Assembly: GCA_025457665.1 (NCBI GenBank)
Contig: JALOTY010000003.1
Coordinates: 62,001 to 126,000, forward strand
Direction of reading: 5' to 3'
Source: Akkermansiaceae bacterium
Lineage (GTDB): Bacteria; Verrucomicrobiota; Verrucomicrobiia; Verrucomicrobiales; Akkermansiaceae
Length of the DNA: 64,000 bases
The notes below the pieces were generated by a model that saw nothing but the letters and a program-made list of their open reading frames with translations, made no database searches and was not told where the DNA came from. The position numbers were made by a program, and so were the translations under genes. Positions 19,844 to 27,927 of the stretch are shown piece after piece. How positions within the stretch are numbered: the first letter of the stretch is position 1; every line of letters begins with the position of its first letter.

Positions 19844-21790
19844 ATGACAAGGAATCTCGATGGCTTGCGCAAGGCGGTGACCGGCATGATGCCGGGACTG
19901 TTGGCTCTTGCGGTGGTGGCGTTTCTGTTGGAGGGCACACCTCAGGGCAGGGAGTGGGTGATCCGTCTGGACCGGATTTTCCATGATGCGGTGCTGCGTC
20001 AAAGCGGCGGGCCGGCGGAGCGGGCGGATCTCGTCCTGCTTGGACTCGATGAAGCGAGTCTTCGACTCGACGCACTCGATCCCGCCGATGTGGCGGAGCA
20101 TCCGGCGCTGTCGCGGATGGTGGCGAATTTCCCCTGGGACCGGAGGGTTTGGGCACAGGCGATTGATCGACTCGGGGACGCGGGGGCCAAGGGGATCGTT
20201 CTCGACCTCGTCTTCGCCTCGCCGACCACGCCTGAAGCCGATGAAGCGATGGCGGCGGCCATCGCCCGCCATCGGGACAAGGTCATTCTCGTGTCCACCT
20301 TTTCCCCCACCGGGCCGGAATCCGGGATGACCTTGAGTGAACCTTACGATCCTTTCCTTGGTGAAAACTATGACACCCGCGTGGGCTATGCGGACTTCCC
20401 GGTCGATCCGCTCGATGGCATGTGCCGGATGGCGCGTTACACCACCACGCTTGGTTTGCAGGATGGGGCACCACGTCTGGGCGAGCCTGTTTACCGCTCC
20501 CTGGCGGCGGAGATCATCGATCTCATGGGCGGCAAGGTGCCGGAAGGCGATCACCTGCTGCGTTTCGCCTCCAAGCCGGGTGCGGGCGGCAAGGAGGTCT
20601 ATGCACCGTTGAGCTTCTACTCGATCTTCGATGAAAAAGCGTGGCAGGCGAACTACGATGGAGGCCGTTTTTTCAAGGACAAGGTGGTGATGATCGGTCC
20701 GGTGGCACCGCGTTTCCAGGACATCAAGGCGACACCGGTGGGACCGATCACGGGGCCTCAGCTTCATCTCCAGGCGGTGGCTTGTGGATTGGACCAGGCC
20801 TTCTTGCGGCCTGCGGGGAATTCGATGCTGCTGTTGCTGACGGGTGGGGCGCTGGCCTCGATTCTGGTGGTGTCTTTGCGAAATCTGGTCTGGGCCTTCG
20901 TCGGCCTCTTCCTGTTAGTGATCGGCTGGTTGCTGATTTCCGGAGCGATCGTATCGACGCGCTGGGTGATGTGGTTGTCCGCTTCATGGTGCATGGGCGT
21001 GATCGTCGTGGGTGGGGCGGGGCAGGCATGGAGATGGCTCACGGAAAGGCAGGCGAGAAAGCGGCTGATCGGCGAGTTCCGGCGTTTTGTATCGAGGGAC
21101 GTGGCCGACCGGCTGGTCTCCGATCCGGATCGCTGGCATCGCATCGCCGTGGGCCGCCAGCGTCGGGTGGTGATTCTTTTCTCCGATGTCCGGGGTTTCA
21201 CTTCGCGTTCGGAAAATGCCGGGGCCACGGAGTTGGTGGCCCAGTTGAATGAATACCTCAGTGCGATGGTCGATGTCGTGTTCCGCCACGGTGGCACGCT
21301 CGACAAGTTCATCGGCGATGCCCTGATGGTTCACTGGGGCGCGCTCGAGGATGGCGATGAAGGTGAGTTCGCCCGCGCGGCGGTGAAGACGGCGGTGGAA
21401 ATGATCGAGGATCTGGAAAAGCTCAACATCGCCTGGCGGGCGCGGGGCATGGAGCCGTTGGAAATCGGCATCGGCATCCACGTGGGGGAAGTGACGGCCG
21501 GCGAGATCGGTTGTCCGCAACGCACGGAGTTCGGCATTCTGGGCGATGCGGTGAACCTCGCCTCACGCATCGAAGGACTGAGCAAGACCTTCAGCGCGCA
21601 TACCGTGGTCTCGGATGCCATCGCCATTCACGTTCCCGAAACCCGATGGATTCCTCTGGGACGGGTGCGGGTGAAAGGGCGCAGTGCGCCGGTGACCCTT
21701 CATGGTCTTGGCAACGAAACCCGGGTCGTCCGCGCCCTCGCTGCGATTCCGGTGGATGACGAGGGAGTGCGGACGATGGAATCGAAGTGA
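19844..21790 (+). CDS. CHASE2-domain adenylate/guanylate cyclase
   Basis: 648 aa. A first helix near residue 20 is followed by an extracytoplasmic CHASE2 domain (about 35-310: DRIFHDAVLRQSGGPAERAD, GAKGIVLDLVFASP, CRMARYTTTLG). Three membrane helices follow (about 325-400). A class III cyclase domain lies at about 445-600, with VILFSDVRGFTSRSE (metal-binding Asp), LDKFIGDALMVHWGA (second Asp), and GIGIHVGEVTAGEIGCPQRT and ILGDAVNLASRIE (catalytic Asn/Arg). It makes cAMP, or possibly cGMP, in response to an external cue. It is divergent from the FecR/barrel pair and 400 bp from a cyclic-nucleotide-binding protein. Confidence 0.95.
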   Translation: MTRNLDGLRKAVTGMMPGLLALAVVAFLLEGTPQGREWVIRLDRIFHDAVLRQSGGPAERADLVLLGLDEASLRLDALDPADVAEHPALSRMVANFPWDRRVWAQAIDRLGDAGAKGIVLDLVFASPTTPEADEAMAAAIARHRDKVILVSTFSPTGPESGMTLSEPYDPFLGENYDTRVGYADFPVDPLDGMCRMARYTTTLGLQDGAPRLGEPVYRSLAAEIIDLMGGKVPEGDHLLRFASKPGAGGKEVYAPLSFYSIFDEKAWQANYDGGRFFKDKVVMIGPVAPRFQDIKATPVGPITGPQLHLQAVACGLDQAFLRPAGNSMLLLLTGGALASILVVSLRNLVWAFVGLFLLVIGWLLISGAIVSTRWVMWLSASWCMGVIVVGGAGQAWRWLTERQARKRLIGEFRRFVSRDVADRLVSDPDRWHRIAVGRQRRVVILFSDVRGFTSRSENAGATELVAQLNEYLSAMVDVVFRHGGTLDKFIGDALMVHWGALEDGDEGEFARAAVKTAVEMIEDLEKLNIAWRARGMEPLEIGIGIHVGEVTAGEIGCPQRTEFGILGDAVNLASRIEGLSKTFSAHTVVSDAIAIHVPETRWIPLGRVRVKGRSAPVTLHGLGNETRVVRALAAIPVDDEGVRTMESK

Positions 21791-21800
21791 ACCGCGGACA

Positions 21801-22190
21801 TCAAATCACACCGCCTAACAGCAGACCGACAAAGAGCACCTTGCAGGCGATGTGGAGGAGTTGATCCGTGGTGAAGGAAGTCCAGCCCTCGCATTTTGCG
21901 AAATCGATGGCCCAGTGAAGGACCACTTCGGCAAAGGCGAGCAGCGCGGATCCCGTGATGAGCCACACGGGCGCGGCGTGGATGAGGGAGTGGGCGGTCA
22001 GCGCATGAACCCACACGCCCTTGGGTGGCGTGGCATCGCCAAAGAAGCGGGTGAGGCTGGCATGGCGGTTCTTGGCAAGGGAGAGGAACTCGCCCTGAAG
22101 CGCGAAATCGGCAAGGGCATGGCCGACGATCAGGGCGAATAGCGCGACGACCGCCCCGGAGGCGTCGCTCACTGGCATGGCGGCGATCAC
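21801..22190 (-). CDS. DUF3307-like small membrane protein
   Basis: 129 aa from GTG 22190; ATG 22178 is an alternative. About four hydrophobic segments alternate with conserved polar clusters, including LIVGHALADFALQGEFLSL, WVHALTAHSLIHAAPVW and LHWAIDFAKCEGWTSFTTDQ, the last matching the DUF3307 pattern (H-x4-D and D-Q-x-x-H). Function is unknown in the family. It starts 6 bp after the end of the cyclic-nucleotide-binding gene and is likely co-transcribed with it. Confidence 0.8.
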   Translation of the reverse strand: MIAAMPVSDASGAVVALFALIVGHALADFALQGEFLSLAKNRHASLTRFFGDATPPKGVWVHALTAHSLIHAAPVWLITGSALLAFAEVVLHWAIDFAKCEGWTSFTTDQLLHIACKVLFVGLLLGGVI

Positions 22191-22195
22191 GGAAA

Positions 22196-22678
22196 TCAGG
22201 ACCAGAAGGATTGGAAAGCGGCTTCCGCTTCACGGGTGGCGAGCTTCTCATTCATGCGGCGGAGGCGACGGCTCATTTCCGCAAGGATGCCGGCGAGCAG
22301 GCGGGCGGCGGCATTCGGATAGGAGTTCATGAATGCCTCGAGGTCATCCTTGTTCGCCTTCCACACCTGGCTGAACTCCCGTGCGGTGACGGAAGCACTG
22401 GCGGTGGCGGGATCGAAGAGATTCACCTCGCCCAGAGTTTCTCCAGCGGTCACGCGGGCGACGAAGGTGCGCTTGTCGCGGGTATCGGTGTGCACGTGGA
22501 GGGTGCCGGAAATGACGAAGTAGAGGGAGTCCTGCGGGCCGCCTTCCGTGATCAGGATTTGATCGGGGTGGACGGGAAGGAACTCACCGTAGTCGCCAAG
22601 CAGGCGGCGGTCGTCTTCATCGAGACCGGCCATGATGCCGGCGCAGGGGATCTCGGGGCGGTTGAAACTGTCGCTCAT
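22196..22678 (-). CDS. Cyclic-nucleotide-binding domain protein
   Basis: 160 aa. One cNMP-binding domain covers residues about 15-130: PDQILITEGGPQDSLYFVIS, then the phosphate-binding cassette ETLGEVNLFDPATASASVTA. In this cassette the usual FGE.aL...R.a is altered: the Arg that contacts the cyclic phosphate is not obvious. No DNA-binding helix-turn-helix follows; instead there is a basic C-terminal helix (MSRRLRRMNEKLATREAEA). It may be a stand-alone cAMP effector for the cyclase at 19844-21790. Ligand binding is uncertain because of the altered cassette. Confidence 0.88.
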   Translation of the reverse strand: MSDSFNRPEIPCAGIMAGLDEDDRRLLGDYGEFLPVHPDQILITEGGPQDSLYFVISGTLHVHTDTRDKRTFVARVTAGETLGEVNLFDPATASASVTAREFSQVWKANKDDLEAFMNSYPNAAARLLAGILAEMSRRLRRMNEKLATREAEAAFQSFWS

Positions 22679-22749
22679 CGGTGGGCAGTCTGAATGCTCC
22701 TCCGCCGGAGGGGAAGTCCGGAATTGGGATGCAGGGTGGGGAAAAAAGA

Positions 22750-22777
22750 AAGACGGAGGACAAGGGTCCTCCGTCTT
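22750..22777 (-). terminator. Rho-independent terminator of the BlaI-H1 fusion gene
   Basis: A perfect 12-bp stem (AAGACGGAGGAC / GTCCTCCGTCTT) encloses a 4-nt loop (22762-22765). On the minus strand it is followed by a T-rich run (TTCTTTTTTC, 22741-22750). It lies about 70 bp beyond the stop of the gene at 22847. Confidence 0.88.
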
Positions 22778-22846
22778 CGGAACATCTGCTCAACGCGAAC
22801 AGACCGATCACTGGTACGTGACGAGGGCTGTCGCTGGTTGAAAAGA

Positions 22847-23578
22847 TTATTTCTTCTTGGCGGCCTTCTTCGCGGCTTTCTTGGCAACCTTCTTGGTGGC
22901 CTTTTTCGCCGACTTCTTGGTGGCAGCCTTTTTGGCAGCTTTCTTCGCGGCCTTCTTGGCAACCTTCTTCACCGCTTTCTTGGCGGCCTTCTTGGCAGCC
23001 TTTTTGGCGGCTTTCTTGGCGACCTTCTTCTTGGCGGCGGCCTTTTTCTTGGCGACAGGCTTCTTGGCAGCCTTCTTCGCCACCTTCTTGGCAGCCTTTT
23101 TGGCGGTCTTCTTGGCAGCTACCTTCTTGGCGGCCTTCTTGGCCGTTTTCTTGGCAGCAGCCTTCTTCGCCACCTTCTTGGCGGCCTTCTTGGCGGTTTT
23201 CTTGGCAGGCATGGCTTTGTGTCGTTTTAGTTCGCGTTCGATGTTGGTTTTCTCTTCCGGTGTCAAAGAACCGGCGGAGAGGATTGCGAGGACAGCCTCA
23301 CCGAGGCGACCTCCAAAAGCATTGGTGAGGAACTCCGATGTCGCCTTGCCGGCGATCTGTTCCTGCGAGTAAGCGGCTTCATACACATGCGCTCTGCCGT
23401 CCTTCTTGCGGCGCACGAGTTTCTTGCGCTCCAGACTCTGCATGACCGAGAGCACGGTGGTGTAAGCGCGGTCTTTTCCGTCAGGCAAACCTTCGAGAAT
23501 GGCGGTGACGGTGGATGGCCCTTCGTGCCACAGCACGGTCAGGGCCTGAAGTTCGAGATTGGAAGGATGCGATGCCAT
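22847..23578 (-). CDS. BlaI/MecI-type repressor fused to a histone-H1-like Lys/Ala tail
   Basis: 243 aa. Residues 1-115 are a complete BlaI/MecI/CopY domain: winged helix (LELQALTVLWHEGPSTVTAI, then RAYTTVLSVMQSLERKKLVR and GRAHVYEAAYSQEQ) plus the C-terminal dimerisation helices (SAGSLTPEEKTNIERELKRH). Normal BlaI proteins end here, at about 125 residues. Residues 121-243 are instead an almost pure Lys/Ala repeat (KKAAKKVAKKAAAKKTAKKA and similar), like bacterial histone-H1/AlgP-type DNA-binding tails. An in-frame ATG at 23212 (MPAKKTAKK) could give the tail alone, but it has no obvious ribosome site. No BlaR peptidase gene is adjacent. The protein probably binds a specific operator and also coats DNA non-specifically (inference). 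Confidence 0.92.
   Translation of the reverse strand: MASHPSNLELQALTVLWHEGPSTVTAILEGLPDGKDRAYTTVLSVMQSLERKKLVRRKKDGRAHVYEAAYSQEQIAGKATSEFLTNAFGGRLGEAVLAILSAGSLTPEEKTNIERELKRHKAMPAKKTAKKAAKKVAKKAAAKKTAKKAAKKVAAKKTAKKAAKKVAKKAAKKPVAKKKAAAKKKVAKKAAKKAAKKAAKKAVKKVAKKAAKKAAKKAATKKSAKKATKKVAKKAAKKAAKKK
22850..23212. repeat. Low-complexity coding repeat encoding the Lys/Ala tail
   Basis: About 360 bp of degenerate repeats built from short CTTCTTGGCGGC-type units (on the plus strand). The units encode K-K-A-A-style pentapeptides. This kind of DNA changes length readily by slippage, so copy number probably differs between strains. Confidence 0.85.
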
Positions 23579-23589
23579 GGGATCCGGTG

Positions 23590-23636
23590 GTGGGCTACAA
23601 GCACCATAAAGCTAGTAGTTCGATCCTCCGTCAAGT
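23590..23636 (-). promoter_or_regulatory. Candidate promoter and operator of the BlaI-H1 gene
   Basis: Reading the minus strand upstream of ATG 23578, a -35-like TTGACG is followed, 17 bp later, by TTTATG as a weak -10. Overlapping the -10 is CTAC-N16-GTAG (plus-strand CTAC 23595-23598 and GTAG 23615-23618), resembling the half-sites of BlaI/MecI operators (TACTAC...GTAGTA). Autoregulation would be normal for this family. The evidence is short motifs only. Confidence 0.35.
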
Positions 23637-23715
23637 CAATAATCGGAGATTTTCAGGAAAACTTAACAATCGAATCGTGCCCTTTGGTGTTCTACCATGA
23701 GTTCCGTAGTTCATG

Positions 23716-24669
23716 TCAGTGGCCATCCTCCTTGATGGCGGGTCGTTGAAATTCCGGTGCGATCTTTGATACGGCTTCCCAGAGGCCGTCATCGGACGGG
23801 TGACCATGGAAGAGCACCGCGCCTTCGCGAGATACGAGAACCATGGTAGGTGCGCTCTGGACCCGCAACTGTCTCGCGAGAGGTGCGCTGGGATCATCGA
23901 GAAGCCAGGTGCCTGGCGGCGGTGAATTCGTGGCGGCAAGGAGGGCGAGGGTTTCCTGACGAACTTCCGGCGAGCTTTCACCGATGATGGTGGCGACGGC
24001 GAGTCCGGCAGCATTGAGCGCCTTGGCAGCCGTCGCAAAATCCGGAAGGCTTTCCTCGCACTCGCGGCTCCAGGGAGAGAAGAAGTGAAGAAAGAGGGCT
24101 TTGCGTTCACCGAGAATGTTGGCGAGGCGCAGCTTGCGATCATCGAGCGAGGTTTTTTCCTGTTGGAGATCGACGCGCACATTCTTCATCGCGTCTTCCA
24201 GTCGCAAGCGATCGATGTGGGGCGCGAAGGCCGCACCTTGTTTCGGACTCAGCCAGAACGCTTCGGTGATGTGGCGTTTGAAGCCATCGCGATCTCCCTT
24301 TTCAAGGGCAGCGATGGCGAGCACGTATTCGACGACGGCGAGCCAGTCTTCTTCAACGCCGAAGATCTCGGAGTCTTCAAGGCGGAACAGCGGCTTGCGT
24401 TTGGTGAACTCGGGAGCGAGGGCGGCGATGGCTTCGTCCTCGTGGCGATCCACGTGGAAAAGAAATCGCGCTTCGAGTGCGGCTTGCTCCGTGGCCCCCA
24501 GGTCGCGTGCGGTGCGGATGGCTTCCTCGAGCTTCTCCGTGGAGTCGCGGACCGAAAGCATCAGGTCCACGGCTTCACGAAGAGAGGCAGGTGGCGCCGC
24601 CGCTTCCTCCGCCTTGCCGGGTGAGGCAGTGGCGAAGATGAGGAAGATCGCGGCGGCGCGGGAGATCAT
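23716..24669 (-). CDS. Secreted thioredoxin-fold protein lacking a CXXC motif
   Basis: 317 aa. Signal peptide MISRAAAIFLIFATASPGKA; residues about 25-170 are a helical, TPR-like region (LREAVDLMLSVRDSTEKLEE); residues about 170-305 are a TlpA/AhpC-type thioredoxin fold (FLHFFSPWSRECEESLP, then WLLDDPSAPLARQLRVQSAP, with a cis-Pro, and MVLVSREGAVLFHGHPSDDG). The usual WCxxC is WSREC here, so only the second cysteine remains. It may bind rather than reduce partners. Its GTG/ATG region overlaps the stop of the LysM lipoprotein gene by 4 bp, so both are in one transcript. Confidence 0.85.
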   Translation of the reverse strand: MISRAAAIFLIFATASPGKAEEAAAPPASLREAVDLMLSVRDSTEKLEEAIRTARDLGATEQAALEARFLFHVDRHEDEAIAALAPEFTKRKPLFRLEDSEIFGVEEDWLAVVEYVLAIAALEKGDRDGFKRHITEAFWLSPKQGAAFAPHIDRLRLEDAMKNVRVDLQQEKTSLDDRKLRLANILGERKALFLHFFSPWSRECEESLPDFATAAKALNAAGLAVATIIGESSPEVRQETLALLAATNSPPPGTWLLDDPSAPLARQLRVQSAPTMVLVSREGAVLFHGHPSDDGLWEAVSKIAPEFQRPAIKEDGH

Positions 24670-25106
24670 CGGGCGGGGATATTGAGGGTGCGGCCGAGGA
24701 CGACGTTGTTGTCGGTGGCCGTCATGCCGTTTGCGGCGCGGATGGCATCCATGGAGACACCATACTTGCGGCTGATGCCCCAGAGCGTGTCACCTCTCAC
24801 GACGGTGTGGGTGGAAGCAATCGAAGCTGCGGCCGCAGGTGAGGGAGTCGGCACGGGTGCGGGGGCCGGAGTGGGAGTCACTGTGGCGGTCTCTTCGTAA
24901 GCGGCGTTGCCATAGGTGGGATCATTCGCCGGTGGATTGACCTGCTGATAGGGAGCGGTTTCATAGCCGCCGGAAGAGGGAGTGCCGTAGGGGTCCGAGG
25001 TATCGTAGCCGCCGGCGGTATCGTAGTTCTCTTCCTTGTTGAACAATGAGCACGAGGTCAGCGTGCCGAGGGTGAGGGCAATGAGGATCGATTGCGTAGG
25101 TTTCAT
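24666..25106 (-). CDS. LysM-domain lipoprotein
   Basis: 146 aa from ATG 25106 (MKPTQSILIALTLGTLTSCS), a lipoprotein signal with lipobox LTSC. A Gly/Tyr/Pro-rich linker covers residues about 25-90. The C-terminal LysM domain (about 98-145: HTVVRGDTLWGISRKYGVSM and VVLGRTLNIPAR) binds peptidoglycan glycan chains. It probably anchors to the outer membrane and contacts the wall. The stop overlaps the downstream thioredoxin-like gene (ATGA). Confidence 0.9.
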   Translation of the reverse strand: MKPTQSILIALTLGTLTSCSLFNKEENYDTAGGYDTSDPYGTPSSGGYETAPYQQVNPPANDPTYGNAAYEETATVTPTPAPAPVPTPSPAAAASIASTHTVVRGDTLWGISRKYGVSMDAIRAANGMTATDNNVVLGRTLNIPAR

Positions 25107-25173
25107 CAAGTGCGGTGGTGTGGGGTTCAATGGCCGGCTGGTTTGATCATGGAAACGACGCCACGCGCGGTTT

Positions 25174-25980
25174 TTATCTCAATCCTCTGAAGAAGTCGAT
25201 GGCTGTTTGCGTGGTATGTGAAGAGAATTGTTGGAGAGACTCGCCGCGTGACTGGGCGAGGTGATTCGCGATGACCGCAATCATGGCGGGCTCATTGCGT
25301 GTGCCACGATGCGGATGCGGTGCGAGGTAAGGGGAATCCGTTTCCACCATGAAGCTTCCCGACGGCAAGGAGGTCGCGACTTCGAGAACCTCCGATGCAT
25401 TCTTGAAAGTGGCAACACCACCGAAGGAAACAAGGCCACCGAGAGCGATGATCTCCTCCGCATGTTCGCGCGTGCCGATGAAGCAATGGAAGACGGCACG
25501 GACCTTGCGGGCGTGAACGCGATAGAGATCGAGAGCATCGAGAAGGGATGCATGGCCACTGCGGTCCCGCGTGTGGATCACCACCGGCAGCGAGCTTTCC
25601 TCCGCGAGAGTGAAATGGGCATCGAGGAATTTGCGTTGGCGCTTGCGGAAGTTTTCCTCGGTCCATCCCTCGGGAGCGGGGTGGTAATAATCCAATCCGG
25701 TTTCGCCGATGCCGCAGACCTGCGGCTTGTGGAGATGGTCGCGGATGACATCGATGGCACCATCCGGCGCGTGATGAACATCGCAGGGATGAATGCCGAG
25801 GCAGGTTTTCACCTCGGGATGCGTCGCGGCGATCTCCAGATTCCGATGCAAGTCATCGAGGCAAGTCGCAAGGGTGACCAGGCGGGTGACACCGGCTTCG
25901 CGAGCGCGGGTGACGATGTTGCCGATTTCCGATGCGGTGAACTTGTGGGAGGCGAGGTGGCAGTGGGAATCCGTGAGCAT
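25174..25980 (-). CDS. tatD: TatD family metal-dependent DNase
   Basis: 268 aa, normal length. The metal-binding HxH is DSHCHLA (residues 4-10). Further family motifs are CLGIHPCD, GIGETGLDYYH (catalytic Glu/Asp), LPVVIHTRD, AVFHCFIG and FMVETDSPYLAPHPHRG. TatD nucleases process DNA ends and are linked to DNA repair; some act as D-tyrosyl-tRNA deacylase-type hydrolases. It lies 18 bp after the POT transporter gene and is probably co-transcribed with it. Confidence 0.95.
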   Translation of the reverse strand: MLTDSHCHLASHKFTASEIGNIVTRAREAGVTRLVTLATCLDDLHRNLEIAATHPEVKTCLGIHPCDVHHAPDGAIDVIRDHLHKPQVCGIGETGLDYYHPAPEGWTEENFRKRQRKFLDAHFTLAEESSLPVVIHTRDRSGHASLLDALDLYRVHARKVRAVFHCFIGTREHAEEIIALGGLVSFGGVATFKNASEVLEVATSLPSGSFMVETDSPYLAPHPHRGTRNEPAMIAVIANHLAQSRGESLQQFSSHTTQTAIDFFRGLR

Positions 25981-25998
25981 GGAGTGGGGATGCCCTCC

Positions 25999-27864
25999 TC
26001 AATCCTGCAGCCTTGTCTGGGGCTGATAGAAAAGGGCGAAGGGAATGAAGGCGATGGCGGTGCCGAGCATCAACCAGGAGAAGAAACGGAAATACGGCGC
26101 TCCCTGGAGTTTGTTCATGCCGCCGGAGAAGAAAGTAAGGTGCGGATAGGTTTCGTTTTCCGCGGGATCATCGGTCACGCCAAGTTGTTCCTTGCGGCGA
26201 TCCAGCCAGGGGCGTTCGGGATGGAAGCGGTCCGACCAGTGTTTCTCTTCTTTCGCCGGCGCGGGTTCCGGCAAGGCGATTTCGATCCCCGTGTCCCAAC
26301 GGGTTCCGGAGGCGCGATCGGGGCCGGCGCTGATCAACCGAATGCGGGTGGAGTTCAGGATTTCGTATCGGAAAGGATTTCCCCATGGATCCTTTCCAAG
26401 ATCACCGACCTCATCGAGTGAAGGCGGCTTGCCAAGGGCGATGGCCTTTTCACGAATGCGGGTGGCGGTGGCGGCGAGAGGTTCGAGGTAGGGGATGTGG
26501 ATCTTGCGAAGATGGCCGTTTTCATAGGTGGCCACGAAGTCGTCATCGGTTCCCGTCTTGTCATCGTATCCCGGCAGGATCGCAGTGCGGGTGGAGGATT
26601 TCCACTCGGCATCGAGATGGATGAGCGCGGCTTGTTGGCGGGCGGCATCGGGGATCTGGATGAAATGGTTGATGCCGGCGACGAGCAGGTTGCCGAAGGC
26701 AACGGCGGCGAGGTAATAACACATCACGAGAGATTTCATCGTCTTCGGCGCCTGGGTGTAGGCGAACTCAAGGGCGACGATGGAAACCATGATTTCAGCA
26801 GCCGTGAGGAGGGCGAAGGCGAGGATCTGCCAGGAGATCGAGGGGCGTTCTCCGGAATCGATCCACGTCTGGATCACGGCCACGAGGAAGAATGAACCGG
26901 CCATGAGGAAGAGGCCGATGCCGATTTTCCGAAGCGCGGTGAGTTTCCACACGCGGCTCACCAGCGGATAGAGGATGAAGGTGAAGAGGGGGATGAAGGT
27001 CAGAACGAAGACGGAGTTGAGCGACTGGATCTGGGATGGCAGCCATTCGAATCCGAGGAACTGCCGATCCATATCCATCGCCTGGAAGATCCAGGTGGAG
27101 CCGGTTTGATCGAACAGGGCCCAGAACACAGCGATCAGGGCATAGAGGGGGAGGAGCTTGAGGAGGACCTTGGCACCGCCGCCATCGGTAAGATCCTTGA
27201 GCAGTTCCCCGCGTGCGGCGGGAACATGGATGAAGCGGTGCCGGCCTATCCAGAAAACAAGGGTGGCGATGGCCATGAGCACGCCGGGGATGCCGAAGGC
27301 CCAGTGCGGGCCGTGCCATTCGAGCAGCCATGGGGTGAGCATCATCGAGACGAAGGCGCCGACATTGATGGAGAAATAGAACCAGTTGAAGACCTTGGGC
27401 AGGAGATGGGCGTTCTTGGAGCCGAACTGATCGCCGACGTGGGCGGAGACGCAGGGTTTGATGCCGCCGGATCCGAGGGAGATGAGGGCAAGGCCGAAGA
27501 CCAGCCAGAAGGCGGCGGAGCCGGTGGTGCCCATGAGGGCCAGCGCCCCGTGGCCCATGCAGTAAACGATGGAGAGCCAGATGATGGTGCGGTATTTGCC
27601 GAGGAAGAAATCACTGATCACCGCACCGATGAGAGGGGTGATGTAAACGGCGAAATTGAAATAATGGACGTATTCCGTGGCCGATGCTTCGGACATGGGA
27701 GCACCTGCGGTGCTGCCCATGAGGTGAAGATACTGCGCCATGTAAACCGCCAGCACCGCCTTCATGCCATAGAAGGAAAAGCGCTCGGCCGCTTCGTTTC
27801 CGATGATGTGGGGCACGCCCGGCGGCATGCCTTCGAGGTCTGCGGGCGAGGTGCGGTATTTCAT
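25999..27864 (-). CDS. POT family peptide transporter with large periplasmic-type insert
   Basis: 621 aa from ATG 27864; ATG 27900 would add 12 residues. N-terminal motif GNEAAERFSFYGMKAVLAVY (ExxER type) and the SLGSGGIKPCVSAHVGDQF motif are diagnostic of the proton-dependent oligopeptide transporter family. It imports di- and tripeptides with protons across the inner membrane, with about 12-14 helices. Between the helix near residue 410 and the last helix (about 595-615) is an insert of about 160 residues. It contains DPWGNPFRYEI (about residue 491) and RLISAGPD, which resemble the C-terminal calcium loop of type II secretion pseudopilins (GspG). The gene is otherwise full length. Confidence 0.92.
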   Translation of the reverse strand: MKYRTSPADLEGMPPGVPHIIGNEAAERFSFYGMKAVLAVYMAQYLHLMGSTAGAPMSEASATEYVHYFNFAVYITPLIGAVISDFFLGKYRTIIWLSIVYCMGHGALALMGTTGSAAFWLVFGLALISLGSGGIKPCVSAHVGDQFGSKNAHLLPKVFNWFYFSINVGAFVSMMLTPWLLEWHGPHWAFGIPGVLMAIATLVFWIGRHRFIHVPAARGELLKDLTDGGGAKVLLKLLPLYALIAVFWALFDQTGSTWIFQAMDMDRQFLGFEWLPSQIQSLNSVFVLTFIPLFTFILYPLVSRVWKLTALRKIGIGLFLMAGSFFLVAVIQTWIDSGERPSISWQILAFALLTAAEIMVSIVALEFAYTQAPKTMKSLVMCYYLAAVAFGNLLVAGINHFIQIPDAARQQAALIHLDAEWKSSTRTAILPGYDDKTGTDDDFVATYENGHLRKIHIPYLEPLAATATRIREKAIALGKPPSLDEVGDLGKDPWGNPFRYEILNSTRIRLISAGPDRASGTRWDTGIEIALPEPAPAKEEKHWSDRFHPERPWLDRRKEQLGVTDDPAENETYPHLTFFSGGMNKLQGAPYFRFFSWLMLGTAIAFIPFALFYQPQTRLQD

Positions 27865-27927
27865 GATGGCGCGAGGGGGCGAGGGGAAAACGGACGGCAT
27901 CCGCGTGGGATGACATCCATCGCAGGT

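Noticed and set aside
22850..23212. Lys/Ala repeat DNA as a CRISPR or satellite element
   Set aside because: It is in frame with a BlaI domain and codes for an H1-like tail; there are no spacers.
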